From Bordetella parapertussis (GTDB taxonomy: Bacteria; Pseudomonadota; Gammaproteobacteria; Burkholderiales; SG8-39), in the NCBI GenBank assembly GCA_945906975.1, contig CAMDRY010000062.1:1-11561 (forward strand): a stretch of 11,561 bases of DNA, given 5' to 3'. Under the pieces are notes generated by a model, which did not search any database, had not been told where the DNA came from, and saw nothing but the letters and a program-made list of their open reading frames with translations. Shown one piece after another: positions 1 through 7,004 of the stretch. A program made the translations under genes and the position numbers. Positions within the stretch are counted from its first letter, which is position 1; the number at the start of each line of letters is the position of its first letter.

Positions 1-14
1 CCGGCTTCAGGCGG

Positions 15-611
15 ATGTTTCAGGACGATAAAGGTGATGAAATTGTCACCACTAAGGCTGTCCGCGCTCGACTTGTCACGGCGCGGATAGGTGGTGATAA
101 TTTCCCCCTCCCGTGCTTGCCGGCGCGGTCTTGCGATGCCGGCTTCAGCTTGATCGAATTGATGGTGGTGGTAGGCATCATCGCCATACTCGCGCTGATG
201 ATGATTCCCGGCTATCAGGACAAGCTGATCCGCGACCAGATTGTCGAGGCCATGCCGCTGGCCGACATTGCCAAGTTGCCGGTGGCGATGAGCTGGACCC
301 TCGCGCAGGTTTTTCCCGCTGACAACACCGAGGCGGGCTTGCCCGTGGCGGACAAGATCGTCAATAACTTCATCAGCGCGGTGAGCGTGCAGGCGGGGGT
401 GGTTCACATCACTTTTGGTAACCGTGCCAACGGCAATATCCGCGGCAAGGTCCTGAGCTTGCGTCCGGCCACGGTGGAGGACGCGCCCATCGTGCCGGTC
501 ACCTGGGTGTGCGGCTACGCCGCGCCGCCGGCGAAAATGACCGTCAAGGGTGAGAACAAGACCACTATAGCGGCCAATTTTCTGCCCTTCATTTGCCGCG
601 CTCCCGGATGA
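15..611 (+). CDS. Type IV pilin-like protein (prepilin-type N-terminal domain)
   Basis: Probable type IV pilus subunit or pilin-like protein, assembled at the inner membrane into a fibre. Numbered from the ATG at 15, residues 43-65 show the class III prepilin signal: Gly43 before the cleavage site, Phe44 as the methylated first mature residue, the conserved Glu5 (Glu48) and a long hydrophobic helix (LIELMVVVGIIAILA). Cys166 and Cys194 fit the C-terminal disulfide loop of pilins, with the typical W-C and NFLPFICR ends. The mature part is about 155 residues, normal for a pilin. The start is doubtful. ATG15 gives a 43-residue leader, and AGGCGG sits directly against it with no spacing. A TTG at 117 would give a canonical 9-residue leader, but lacks a well-placed ribosome site. 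The frame is also open to the window edge. It is a lone pilin gene next to rpoH, and its exact pilus system cannot be told. Confidence 0.8.
   Translation: MFQDDKGDEIVTTKAVRARLVTARIGGDNFPLPCLPARSCDAGFSLIELMVVVGIIAILALMMIPGYQDKLIRDQIVEAMPLADIAKLPVAMSWTLAQVFPADNTEAGLPVADKIVNNFISAVSVQAGVVHITFGNRANGNIRGKVLSLRPATVEDAPIVPVTWVCGYAAPPAKMTVKGENKTTIAANFLPFICRAPG
39..104. repeat. Long imperfect palindrome at the pilin leader
   Basis: Left arm 39-54 (GAAATTGTCACCACTA) pairs with right arm 88-104 (TAGGTGGTGATAATTTC) with one G-T pair and one bulged base. Further in, TCCGCGC (61-67) pairs exactly with GCGCGGA (81-87), after a 6-base one-sided bulge at 55-60. The loop is 13 bases (68-80). As RNA this would give about 23 pairs. 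There is no T run on either side, so it is not a normal terminator. It could be a dispersed palindromic (REP-like) element or a structured leader, and it overlaps the questionable N-terminal extension of the pilin frame. Confidence 0.6.
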
Positions 612-631
612 ATAAGCCGGGCTAAGCAGAC

Positions 632-656
632 AAAAAAAGCGGCCGAGGCCGCTTTG
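632..656. terminator. Shared intrinsic terminator of pilin gene and rpoH
   Basis: A 9-bp perfect stem, AAAGCGGCC (636-644) and GGCCGCTTT (647-655), lies between the convergent pilin gene and rpoH. Read on the minus strand, the stem runs into seven T residues, giving a strong terminator for rpoH. On the plus strand the tail is only CTTTGTTAT, so it probably works less well for the pilin gene. Confidence 0.8.
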
Positions 657-660
657 TTAT

Positions 661-681
661 GTGCGCCCGGCACGGGCGCAC
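661..681. other. Second perfect hairpin downstream of rpoH
   Basis: GTGCGCCCG (661-669) and CGGGCGCAC (673-681) form a perfect 9-bp GC-rich stem with a 3-base loop. It lies between the rpoH stop (727) and the terminator at 632-656. It has no T run of its own. It may stabilise the 3' end of rpoH mRNA or help termination; the role is inferred. Confidence 0.55.
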
Positions 682-726
682 TCTTGGTGCGCATGCTGCA
701 CGCGGACCTTTGCCGGCACGGCCGAA

Positions 727-1584
<858 letters not shown>

Positions 1585-1662
1585 TTTGGCATCTCCTTCG
1601 GGTGCAGGTGTGACGGCCGGACTTGCCAGAGCCGTAGAATCCCCCTGTGATCCTCCACGCTC

Positions 1663-1692
1663 ATTTTAGCACTCTGGAGATTAGAGTGCTAA
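1663..1692 (-). promoter_or_regulatory. Probable sigma-70 promoter of rpoH
   Basis: On the minus strand TTAGCA (1687-1692) matches the -35 consensus at 4 of 6 bases. TAAAAT (1663-1668) matches the -10 at 5 of 6, with an 18-base spacer. Transcription would begin near 1655, giving an untranslated leader of about 70 bases. Both hexamers overlap the CIRCE arms, so bound HrcA would block polymerase. The assignment is by eye. Confidence 0.5.
1666..1692. promoter_or_regulatory. CIRCE element (HrcA operator) upstream of rpoH
   Basis: TTAGCACTC (1666-1674), a 9-base spacer, then GAGTGCTAA (1684-1692). This equals the CIRCE consensus, TTAGCACTC-N9-GAGTGCTAA, at every one of the 18 arm positions. CIRCE is the operator of the heat-shock repressor HrcA, usually in front of groESL or hrcA/dnaK. 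Here it lies between the end of ftsX and rpoH, about 82 bases before the rpoH start codon. No hrcA or chaperone gene is in the window. Confidence 0.95.
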
Positions 1693-1713
1693 TTACGGGA
1701 TTGGTTCCCGTGT

Positions 1714-1950
1714 TTAGCGCGGTTCAATCTGCCATAAGTGCTTACTTACTGATAAATAAGCCCCGGCCCAGCCGAGGCCAGCCGAAAAAACCAGGAAATG
1801 CAAGGCGGCTTGCCAGTCCAAGGCCTGAAGGCGGAAATTGGAGTCGTAGGTGGCGGCAAACCGGGCAATTTCAAGGTTCATCAGCCCGCCGGCCAGCGCC
1901 AGTATGACCAGCGCGATGACCCCGCCCAAGCCGCCTTGCAAGATGCCCAG
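1714..1950 (-). pseudogene. ftsX: C-terminal part of FtsX, separated by an in-frame stop
   Basis: After the ochre codon at 1951-1953 the same frame continues for 78 codons without another stop. It encodes LGILQGG, then TM3 (GGLGGVIALVILALAGGL), a polar stretch, TM4 (LHFLVFSAGLGWAGAYLSV) and the end HLWQIEPR, which fits the last two membrane segments and C-terminus of FtsX. A TTG at 1939-1941 could in principle restart translation, but I see no good ribosome site. The fragment looks undecayed, so the stop is recent, read through, or a sequence error. Confidence 0.75.
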
Positions 1951-2622
1951 TTAAAAAAACGGCCGTCGGATAAAGGCATTGGTGGCCCCGATCAGCTTGG
2001 ACACCTCGATTTCGTCGCGCAGGGTCAGGATTTGCAGCCGGATGGTGTTGAAGGTAACGGCGATCAGGCCCACTGCTAGCAAGGCGGTGAGTACGAACAC
2101 GGCGATACGCACCAGCCCGAGCAGTGCGTCCAGCCGGCGGATGAAGGCCGAATCGAGTTGCACGTGGGCCACTTTGGGTAGTTTTGCCAGGTCGCGACTG
2201 AGGAGCTCGGCGGTGGTGGTATCGCTGCCGGCCAGTTCGATGACAAAGGCATCGGGGAGAGGATTGCTTTGCAGGGTGCCCAGGATGTCGCCCATGCCCT
2301 CGTTTTTCTTCAGTTCGGCCAGGGCTTGGTCGCGCGGCACAAAGCGGTGTTTTTTGGCCGCCGGGGACGCCTTGATGGCGCTGACGACTTGGGCGATGTC
2401 CGTCGCCGCAGCGTTGGCGGACATGAACACGCTCATTTCGGGCGCGGTAGCGAGCAGGCCGGCGACGCGCTGCATGTTGAGCAGCAGCACATAGGCACCC
2501 AGGGGCAGCGCCAGCGCCACGCCGATGACCAGCACGTTAAGCGCCGAGGACAGCGGGGCCTGCTTGAGTCGCGCCCGGGTGGTGCGAAAGCTTTGCACAT
2601 GCTGATGAAACCAGGCTTTCAT
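1951..2622 (-). CDS. ftsX: Cell division protein FtsX, truncated by an in-frame stop
   Basis: Membrane partner of FtsE. The FtsEX complex sits at the division septum and activates peptidoglycan hydrolases through periplasmic proteins. This ORF has 223 residues: TM1 at about 28-50, a periplasmic domain at about 51-165, and TM2 at about 169-193. The conserved cytoplasmic stretch EIEVSKLIGATNAFIRRPF is at 204-222. It then ends at TAA (1951-1953), directly after seven T residues. From memory, family members read RRPFLYxGxxQG here, so the stop replaces the Tyr codon and is one base from TAT or TAC. With codon 224 restored, the frame would be 302 codons, the usual length. As written the product lacks TM3 and TM4. 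The start overlaps the ftsE stop by 4 bases (ATGA), showing translational coupling. Confidence 0.85.
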   Translation of the reverse strand: MKAWFHQHVQSFRTTRARLKQAPLSSALNVLVIGVALALPLGAYVLLLNMQRVAGLLATAPEMSVFMSANAAATDIAQVVSAIKASPAAKKHRFVPRDQALAELKKNEGMGDILGTLQSNPLPDAFVIELAGSDTTTAELLSRDLAKLPKVAHVQLDSAFIRRLDALLGLVRIAVFVLTALLAVGLIAVTFNTIRLQILTLRDEIEVSKLIGATNAFIRRPFF

Positions 2623-3371
2623 GCGCCCGCCTCAAGCCCAAGCCTGCCGTGGTCAAGTTGCAGCACGCGTGCGCCGCCGGCCTGGTGACGTGCGCTGAGC
2701 TTGCTGTCGTGTGTGGCGATGAGCACGGTGACGCCGACATCGTGGAAGGATTTGAACATTGCCATGATGTCGGCGGCGTAGTCGGCATCGAGGTTGGCGG
2801 TGGGCTCGTCGGCGAGCAGGATGCCGGGCCGGTTGACGATGGCGCGGGCGATGCAAAGCCGTTGTTGTTCGCCACCCGAGAGCGTGACCGGGTTGGCTTT
2901 TTCGCGCGCCAGCAGCCCGACCTTGTCAAGCGCCGCGCGGGCGCGTCTGGCCGCCTCGGCTGGCGAGCTGCCCGATAACTGCAGCGGCAGCAGCACGTTC
3001 TCCAGCGCGTTCCGGTCGTGCAGCAGCTTCTGGTCCTGGAAGATCAGGCCGAGGTTGCGCCGCAGGTAGGGGATGGCGGTGCGCTTCATCGCGCTGACAT
3101 TCTGGCCGTTGATCAGCACCGCGCCGGCGGAGGCCCGTTCTATCGCCGGCACCAGCTTGAGTAGCGTGCTTTTCCCGGCGCCCGAGTGGCCGGAAATGAA
3201 CACCAGTTCACCCGGGGCGATGTCAAAGCTGATCGAGGTCAGCGCCTCGTAACCGCCGGGGTAGCGTTTGCTGACATTGCGGAAGCTGATCGCCGGCGTG
3301 ACCGCGGGTGTCGCGTTTTGCGGCCCCGGGTGCTTGGCGGGTGACGGCGATGCGCGAATGAATTCAGCCAT
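2619..3371 (-). CDS. ftsE: Cell division ATP-binding protein FtsE
   Basis: ATPase of the FtsEX complex on the inner face of the cytoplasmic membrane. ATP hydrolysis drives conformational change in FtsX to regulate septal cell-wall hydrolysis. It has 250 residues with all ABC motifs: Walker A GHSGAGKST (61-69), Q-loop Gln112, signature LSGGEQQ (164-170), Walker B ILLADEP (184-190) and switch His221. The family usually begins at the equivalent of ISFRNVSKRYPGG, here residue 28. The first 27 residues are therefore an extra Pro/Ala-rich tail. No ATG, GTG or TTG lies between it and the first Met, so the long form stands unless translation starts elsewhere. It begins 11 bases after the ftsY stop and overlaps ftsX by 4 bases, so ftsY-ftsE-ftsX is very likely one transcript. 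Confidence 0.96.
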   Translation of the reverse strand: MAEFIRASPSPAKHPGPQNATPAVTPAISFRNVSKRYPGGYEALTSISFDIAPGELVFISGHSGAGKSTLLKLVPAIERASAGAVLINGQNVSAMKRTAIPYLRRNLGLIFQDQKLLHDRNALENVLLPLQLSGSSPAEAARRARAALDKVGLLAREKANPVTLSGGEQQRLCIARAIVNRPGILLADEPTANLDADYAADIMAMFKSFHDVGVTVLIATHDSKLSARHQAGGARVLQLDHGRLGLEAGA

Positions 3372-3382
3372 GCCGGGGCGCT

Positions 3383-4405
3383 TCAGTCGAGCAGTGCGGC
3401 GACAAAATCGGCGGCGACGAAGGGCCGCAGGTCATCCAGACCCTCGCCGACGCCGATGAAGCGCAGCGGGATGGGGTGCTGCTTGAGGTTTTTGGAGCGC
3501 GTCAGCGCGATGGCGGCGAGGACGCCGCCCTTGGCGGTGCCGTCGAGTTTGGTGACGATCAGGCCGGTGAGCCCCAGCGCCTCGTCGAAGGCCTTGACCT
3601 GGGCGATGGCGTTCTGGCCGGTGTTACCGTCGATGACCAGCCAGATCTCGTGCGGCGCGCCCGGTTCGGCCTTGGCGATGACACGCTTGACCTTTTTTAG
3701 CTCTTCCATCAGGTGGACCTGGGTCGGCAGCCGGCCTGCGGTGTCGGCAAGCACGATGTCACTGCCGCGCGCGCGGCCGGCGCTGATGGCGTCGAACATC
3801 ACCGCGCTGGCGTCGCCGCCCTGCTGCGAGATGACCGCGACACCGTTGCGATCGCCCCAGGCGGCAAGCTGTTCGCGCGCGGCCGCGCGGAAGGTGTCGC
3901 CGGCGGCGAGCAGCAGTTTGTAACCGGCCTGCTGGTAATGCTGCGCGAGTTTGCCGATGGACGTGGTTTTGCCGGCGCCGTTGACGCCGACCATCATCAC
4001 CACCCAGGGGCGCGTTGTGCTCGGTTGCGCGGTTTGCTCCAGCGGCGCGAGCAGCGCGAGCAATTCTTCGGCCAGAACCCGCTTGAGTTGCGCCGCCTCG
4101 GACAAGCCCTCCTTGCGCGCCCGCACGCGCATGCGCCCGAGCAGGAATTGCGTCGCCTCGACGCCGGCGTCGGCGGAGAGCAGCACGGCTTCGAGCTCGT
4201 CGTAAAGCGCGTCGTCGATCTTGCCCAGACCGAACAAGCCGCCAAGCTGGCTGCCGGTGCGGCGCAGGCCGCCCTTGAGGCGCGCCAGCCAACCCGTGCG
4301 TGCGGGTTCCGCGTCCGCGCCTGTGGTGGTGGCGGTGGCGGTGGTGGTGGCGACGGCCTCAGGCGTGGCCTCGGGAAGGGATTTTTTCTTGAGAAAGCTC
4401 AACAT
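3383..4405 (-). CDS. ftsY: Signal recognition particle receptor FtsY
   Basis: SRP receptor GTPase that docks ribosome-nascent chain-SRP complexes at the membrane for co-translational insertion by SecYEG. I chose the ATG at 4405 (MLSFLKKK, the common FtsY opening), giving 340 residues; a GTG at 4414 would add three. The N-terminal A region is short and Ala/Thr-rich, coded by a GGY repeat on the opposite strand. The N domain is at about 45-125. GTPase motifs are G1 GVNGAGKTT (140-148), G2 DTFRAAA (170-176), G3 DTAGR (221-225), G4 TKLD (285-288) and the closing GVGEGLDDLRPF (318-329). It heads the ftsYEX run and is divergent from rsmD, the classic proteobacterial layout. No strong ribosome site is visible. 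Confidence 0.96.
   Translation of the reverse strand: MLSFLKKKSLPEATPEAVATTTATATTTGADAEPARTGWLARLKGGLRRTGSQLGGLFGLGKIDDALYDELEAVLLSADAGVEATQFLLGRMRVRARKEGLSEAAQLKRVLAEELLALLAPLEQTAQPSTTRPWVVMMVGVNGAGKTTSIGKLAQHYQQAGYKLLLAAGDTFRAAAREQLAAWGDRNGVAVISQQGGDASAVMFDAISAGRARGSDIVLADTAGRLPTQVHLMEELKKVKRVIAKAEPGAPHEIWLVIDGNTGQNAIAQVKAFDEALGLTGLIVTKLDGTAKGGVLAAIALTRSKNLKQHPIPLRFIGVGEGLDDLRPFVAADFVAALLD
4323..4352. repeat. GGY trinucleotide repeat in the ftsY 5' region
   Basis: About ten tandem GGT/GGC-type triplets in plus-strand reading. On the minus strand they encode the Ala/Thr tract in the FtsY A region (residues about 18-28). The unit is three bases, so length changes would keep the reading frame. 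Confidence 0.6.
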
Positions 4406-4532
4406 AGTCTGCACCGCGGCGCGGGACGGTAAAATACACGGTCAATACTGCGGTAATTCTAGCAGAGGACACCAGGCCATCCTGGCAAGAAACAGCAGGC
4501 GAAACGCGGCGCGCAACATCGCGCCGAACACA
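4406..4532. promoter_or_regulatory. Divergent ftsY/rsmD intergenic region
   Basis: This 127-base gap must hold the promoters for both divergent transcripts. TAAAAT at 4430-4435 is a possible plus-strand -10 and TATTTT (minus, 4431-4436) a possible -10 for ftsY. Neither has a convincing -35 at 16-18 bases, so exact promoters are not called. Confidence 0.3.
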
Positions 4533-5110
4533 ATGCCAAACGCAAGACGAAAGCAGGGGGGCAACAGCGTACGCATCATCGGCGGGGTGTGGCGCAGTCG
4601 CGTGCTGCGCTTTCCGGATGCGACCGGCTTGCGCCCCAGCCCCGATCGCGTGCGTGAAACCTTGTTTAACTGGCTTGGACAGGATTTGACCGGACTTGCC
4701 TGTCTTGATCTGTTTGCCGGCAGCGGGGCGCTCGGATTTGAGGCCGCATCGCGCGGCGCGCGCAGCGTGGTGATGACCGAGGACGACCGCGCCGCCGCCG
4801 CCGCGCTGCGCGCCAATGCCATTTTGCTCGATGCCAAAAGCTGGCGACTGGCCGCAGGTGATGCGCTAGAATTCCTGCGTTCGCGCCGTGGCGGGCAGTC
4901 CGGTGCTTTGTTTGATGTGGTGTTCCTTGACCCGCCGTTTGGCACGGACCTGCTCGCGCGGGTGATGCCCTTGCTGCCGCAGGTATTGGCGCCGGGGGCG
5001 CGCGTCTATGTCGAGAGCGATGAAGCTTTGAAGGTGCCGGAGGGTTGGGAACTGCTCAGGCAGGGCAAGGCCGGTGTCGTGCATTATCACCTTATGCAGA
5101 GAGTCCAATT

Positions 5111-5114
<4 letters not shown>
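4533..5114 (+). CDS. rsmD: 16S rRNA (guanine966-N2)-methyltransferase RsmD
   Basis: Methylates N2 of G966 in 16S rRNA within the assembled small subunit, using S-adenosylmethionine. The open frame runs back to 4221 across ftsY. I chose ATG 4533, which gives 193 residues and places [10 protein letters not shown] at residues 14-23, as in the family. Other marks are [15 protein letters not shown] (34-48), the SAM-binding motif [13 protein letters not shown] (59-71) and the catalytic DPPF (133-136) preceded by DVVFL. No clear ribosome site precedes the chosen ATG, so a slightly different start is possible. The stop overlaps the coaD start by 4 bases, so the two are translationally coupled. Confidence 0.94.
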
Positions 5115-5880
<766 letters not shown>

Positions 5881-5901
5881 ATTCCCCGCTTTTATTTGCC
5901 T

Positions 5902-5924
5902 AAAGCCGCTTCAGCCGCGGCTTT
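5902..5924. terminator. Possible weak terminator between the ferredoxin gene and mutM
   Basis: AAAGCCG (5902-5908) pairs with CGGCTTT (5918-5924) around a 9-base loop in the convergent intergenic region. Neither strand has a proper T run after the stem, so any termination would be weak or assisted. Confidence 0.3.
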
Positions 5925-5942
5925 CCAGTCAATTTGCATGAC

Positions 5943-5991
5943 GAAATTGTCACGCCCTTGATACCCTTGCGTGTATTGCCGGCGTGGTGAC
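5943..5991. repeat. Hairpin in the convergent ferredoxin/mutM gap
   Basis: CACGCC (5951-5956) pairs with GGCGTG (5981-5986), with an inner ATAC/GTAT pair. The flank GAAATTGTCAC (5943-5953) is the same 11 bases as in the left arm of the palindrome near the pilin gene (39-49). It may be a degraded member of the same repeat family, but an 11-base match can be chance. Confidence 0.3.
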
Positions 5992-6004
5992 GGGGGTCGC
6001 CGCG

Positions 6005-6835
6005 CTATTTCTGGCAGGACGGGCAATAAAAAGTCGAGCGCTGCCCCATGCGTTTTACCCTGATCGTGGTGGCGCAAACCCGGCAGGGCAGGCCGTCGCG
6101 GCCGTAGACAAAATACTCCTGCTGGAAGTAACCCGATGAGCCGTCGGCGTGGACGAAATCGCGCAGGCTGCTTCCGCCGGCCTTGAGCGCTTTTTCCAGG
6201 GTCTCGCGCACGGTGTCGACCAGGCGTGCGCAACGCGCCAGACTGACGCGCCCGGCGCGTGTCGCCGGGTTGATGCGGGCGTGGAACAGGCTTTCGTTGG
6301 CGTAAATGTTGCCAACGCCGACGACCATTTTGTGGTCCATCAGCGCCAGCTTGACCGCCGCGCTGCGGCCGTGCATCGCGGCATGCAGAAATTTCGCGTT
6401 GAACTGTTCTTCCAGTGGTTCGACGCCGAGCCCGGCAATCAGCGGGTGTGCGGTGACGTCCCCGCTCTCCCACAGCACCGCGCCAAAGCGCCGCGGATCG
6501 TGCAGGCGCAACAACTTGTCGCCAAATTCGAGGTCAAAGTGATCGTGTTTCCTCACCGGCGTGCCCCTTGGCAGGATGCGAAGACTGCCCGACATGCCCA
6601 GATGCAATATCAGCCAGCCGGATTGGCCGGTCTTGGCCTGAACGCAGTCGAGCAGCAGGTACTTGCCGCGCCGGGAAATGCCGCGCACGGTGCTGCCGCT
6701 GAGCTTGCGCTCAATGCCTTGCGGCACCGGCCAGCGCATGCGCCGGTCGCGCACGATGACGCCGGTGATGGTCTGCTTGAGCAGGTGGGGCGCGATACCG
6801 CGGCGGGTTATTTCTACTTCGGGAAGTTCTGGCAT
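6005..6835 (-). CDS. mutM: Formamidopyrimidine-DNA glycosylase MutM (Fpg)
   Basis: Base-excision repair enzyme that removes 8-oxoguanine and formamidopyrimidines and nicks the DNA by beta,delta-elimination. The start must be ATG 6835, not the open frame to 6877: after Met removal Pro1 is the catalytic nucleophile, and MPELPEVE is the fixed family opening. The product is 276 residues. Glu3 and Glu6 follow Pro2 in precursor numbering. Lys58 in RGKYLL is the conserved catalytic-site lysine. VGNIYANE lies at 174-181. The C-terminal zinc finger has C251-x2-C254 and C271-x2-C274, ending CPSCQK. It stands alone on the minus strand between the rsmD-coaD-ferredoxin group and the TPR-lolB-ispE group. 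No good ribosome site is seen. Confidence 0.97.
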   Translation of the reverse strand: MPELPEVEITRRGIAPHLLKQTITGVIVRDRRMRWPVPQGIERKLSGSTVRGISRRGKYLLLDCVQAKTGQSGWLILHLGMSGSLRILPRGTPVRKHDHFDLEFGDKLLRLHDPRRFGAVLWESGDVTAHPLIAGLGVEPLEEQFNAKFLHAAMHGRSAAVKLALMDHKMVVGVGNIYANESLFHARINPATRAGRVSLARCARLVDTVRETLEKALKAGGSSLRDFVHADGSSGYFQQEYFVYGRDGLPCRVCATTIRVKRMGQRSTFYCPSCQK

Positions 6836-6868
6836 GGCTTTGCGACTGGCACGAAACGCGGGTAGCGC

Positions 6869-6874
6869 AATATA
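6869..6874 (-). promoter_or_regulatory. Possible -10 box of mutM
   Basis: TATATT on the minus strand matches the -10 consensus at 5 of 6 bases and lies about 34 bases before the mutM ATG at 6835. No good -35 is present. If real, transcription starts near 6862, which would exclude the longer reading from 6877. Confidence 0.3.
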
Positions 6875-6899
6875 CAAGGTCGGGAGGCCGCCGGCCTTG
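6875..6899. other. Hairpin in the mutM / TPR gene divergent region
   Basis: CAAGGTCGG (6875-6883) and CCGGCCTTG (6891-6899) pair over 9 positions (one G-T pair) with a 7-base loop. It lies between the two divergent starts. There is no T run. Its function is unknown. The rest of the gap (6836-7004) shows no clear promoter for the TPR gene. Confidence 0.4.
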
Positions 6900-7004
6900 C
6901 TGCGGTGCCGGCAGCTGAAAATAATAGCGCCACGGCTCGTGTTGCGGCCCTATTCCCGCCAGCCTGCTAAACTGGCTCATCCTGCACAAATTTCCCGAGC
7001 ATCC

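Noticed and set aside
1..148. CCGGCTTCAG at 1-10 repeated at 139-148, perhaps from a tandem pilin gene upstream
   Set aside because: Only ten bases match and the following codons differ; such a match is expected by chance, and upstream sequence is not available.
1945..1962. Programmed frameshift at the T7 run in ftsX
   Set aside because: The C-terminal half is in the same frame as the N-terminal half, so a single plus or minus one shift would lose it; the base before the T run is G, so it is also not a proper slippery site in this phase.
3713..4432. 239-codon plus-strand frame opposite ftsY
   Set aside because: Antisense to strongly conserved FtsY GTPase motifs, with Gly and His runs that merely mirror the repeat; no domain visible.
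4221..4532. N-terminal extension of RsmD back to 4221
   Set aside because: It would overlap ftsY on the other strand, and the Arg/Asn-rich sequence has no match to the RsmD family start.
5892..6473. 193-codon minus-strand frame overlapping mutM and the gap after it
   Set aside because: Arg/Gly/Pro-rich out-of-frame reading of mutM. The last 15 codons (from ATG 5939) look protein-like but have no ribosome site and are too short to support.
6836..6877. Longer MutM starting at 6877
   Set aside because: MutM needs Pro directly after the initiator Met as its catalytic residue; the extra 14 residues would bury it.
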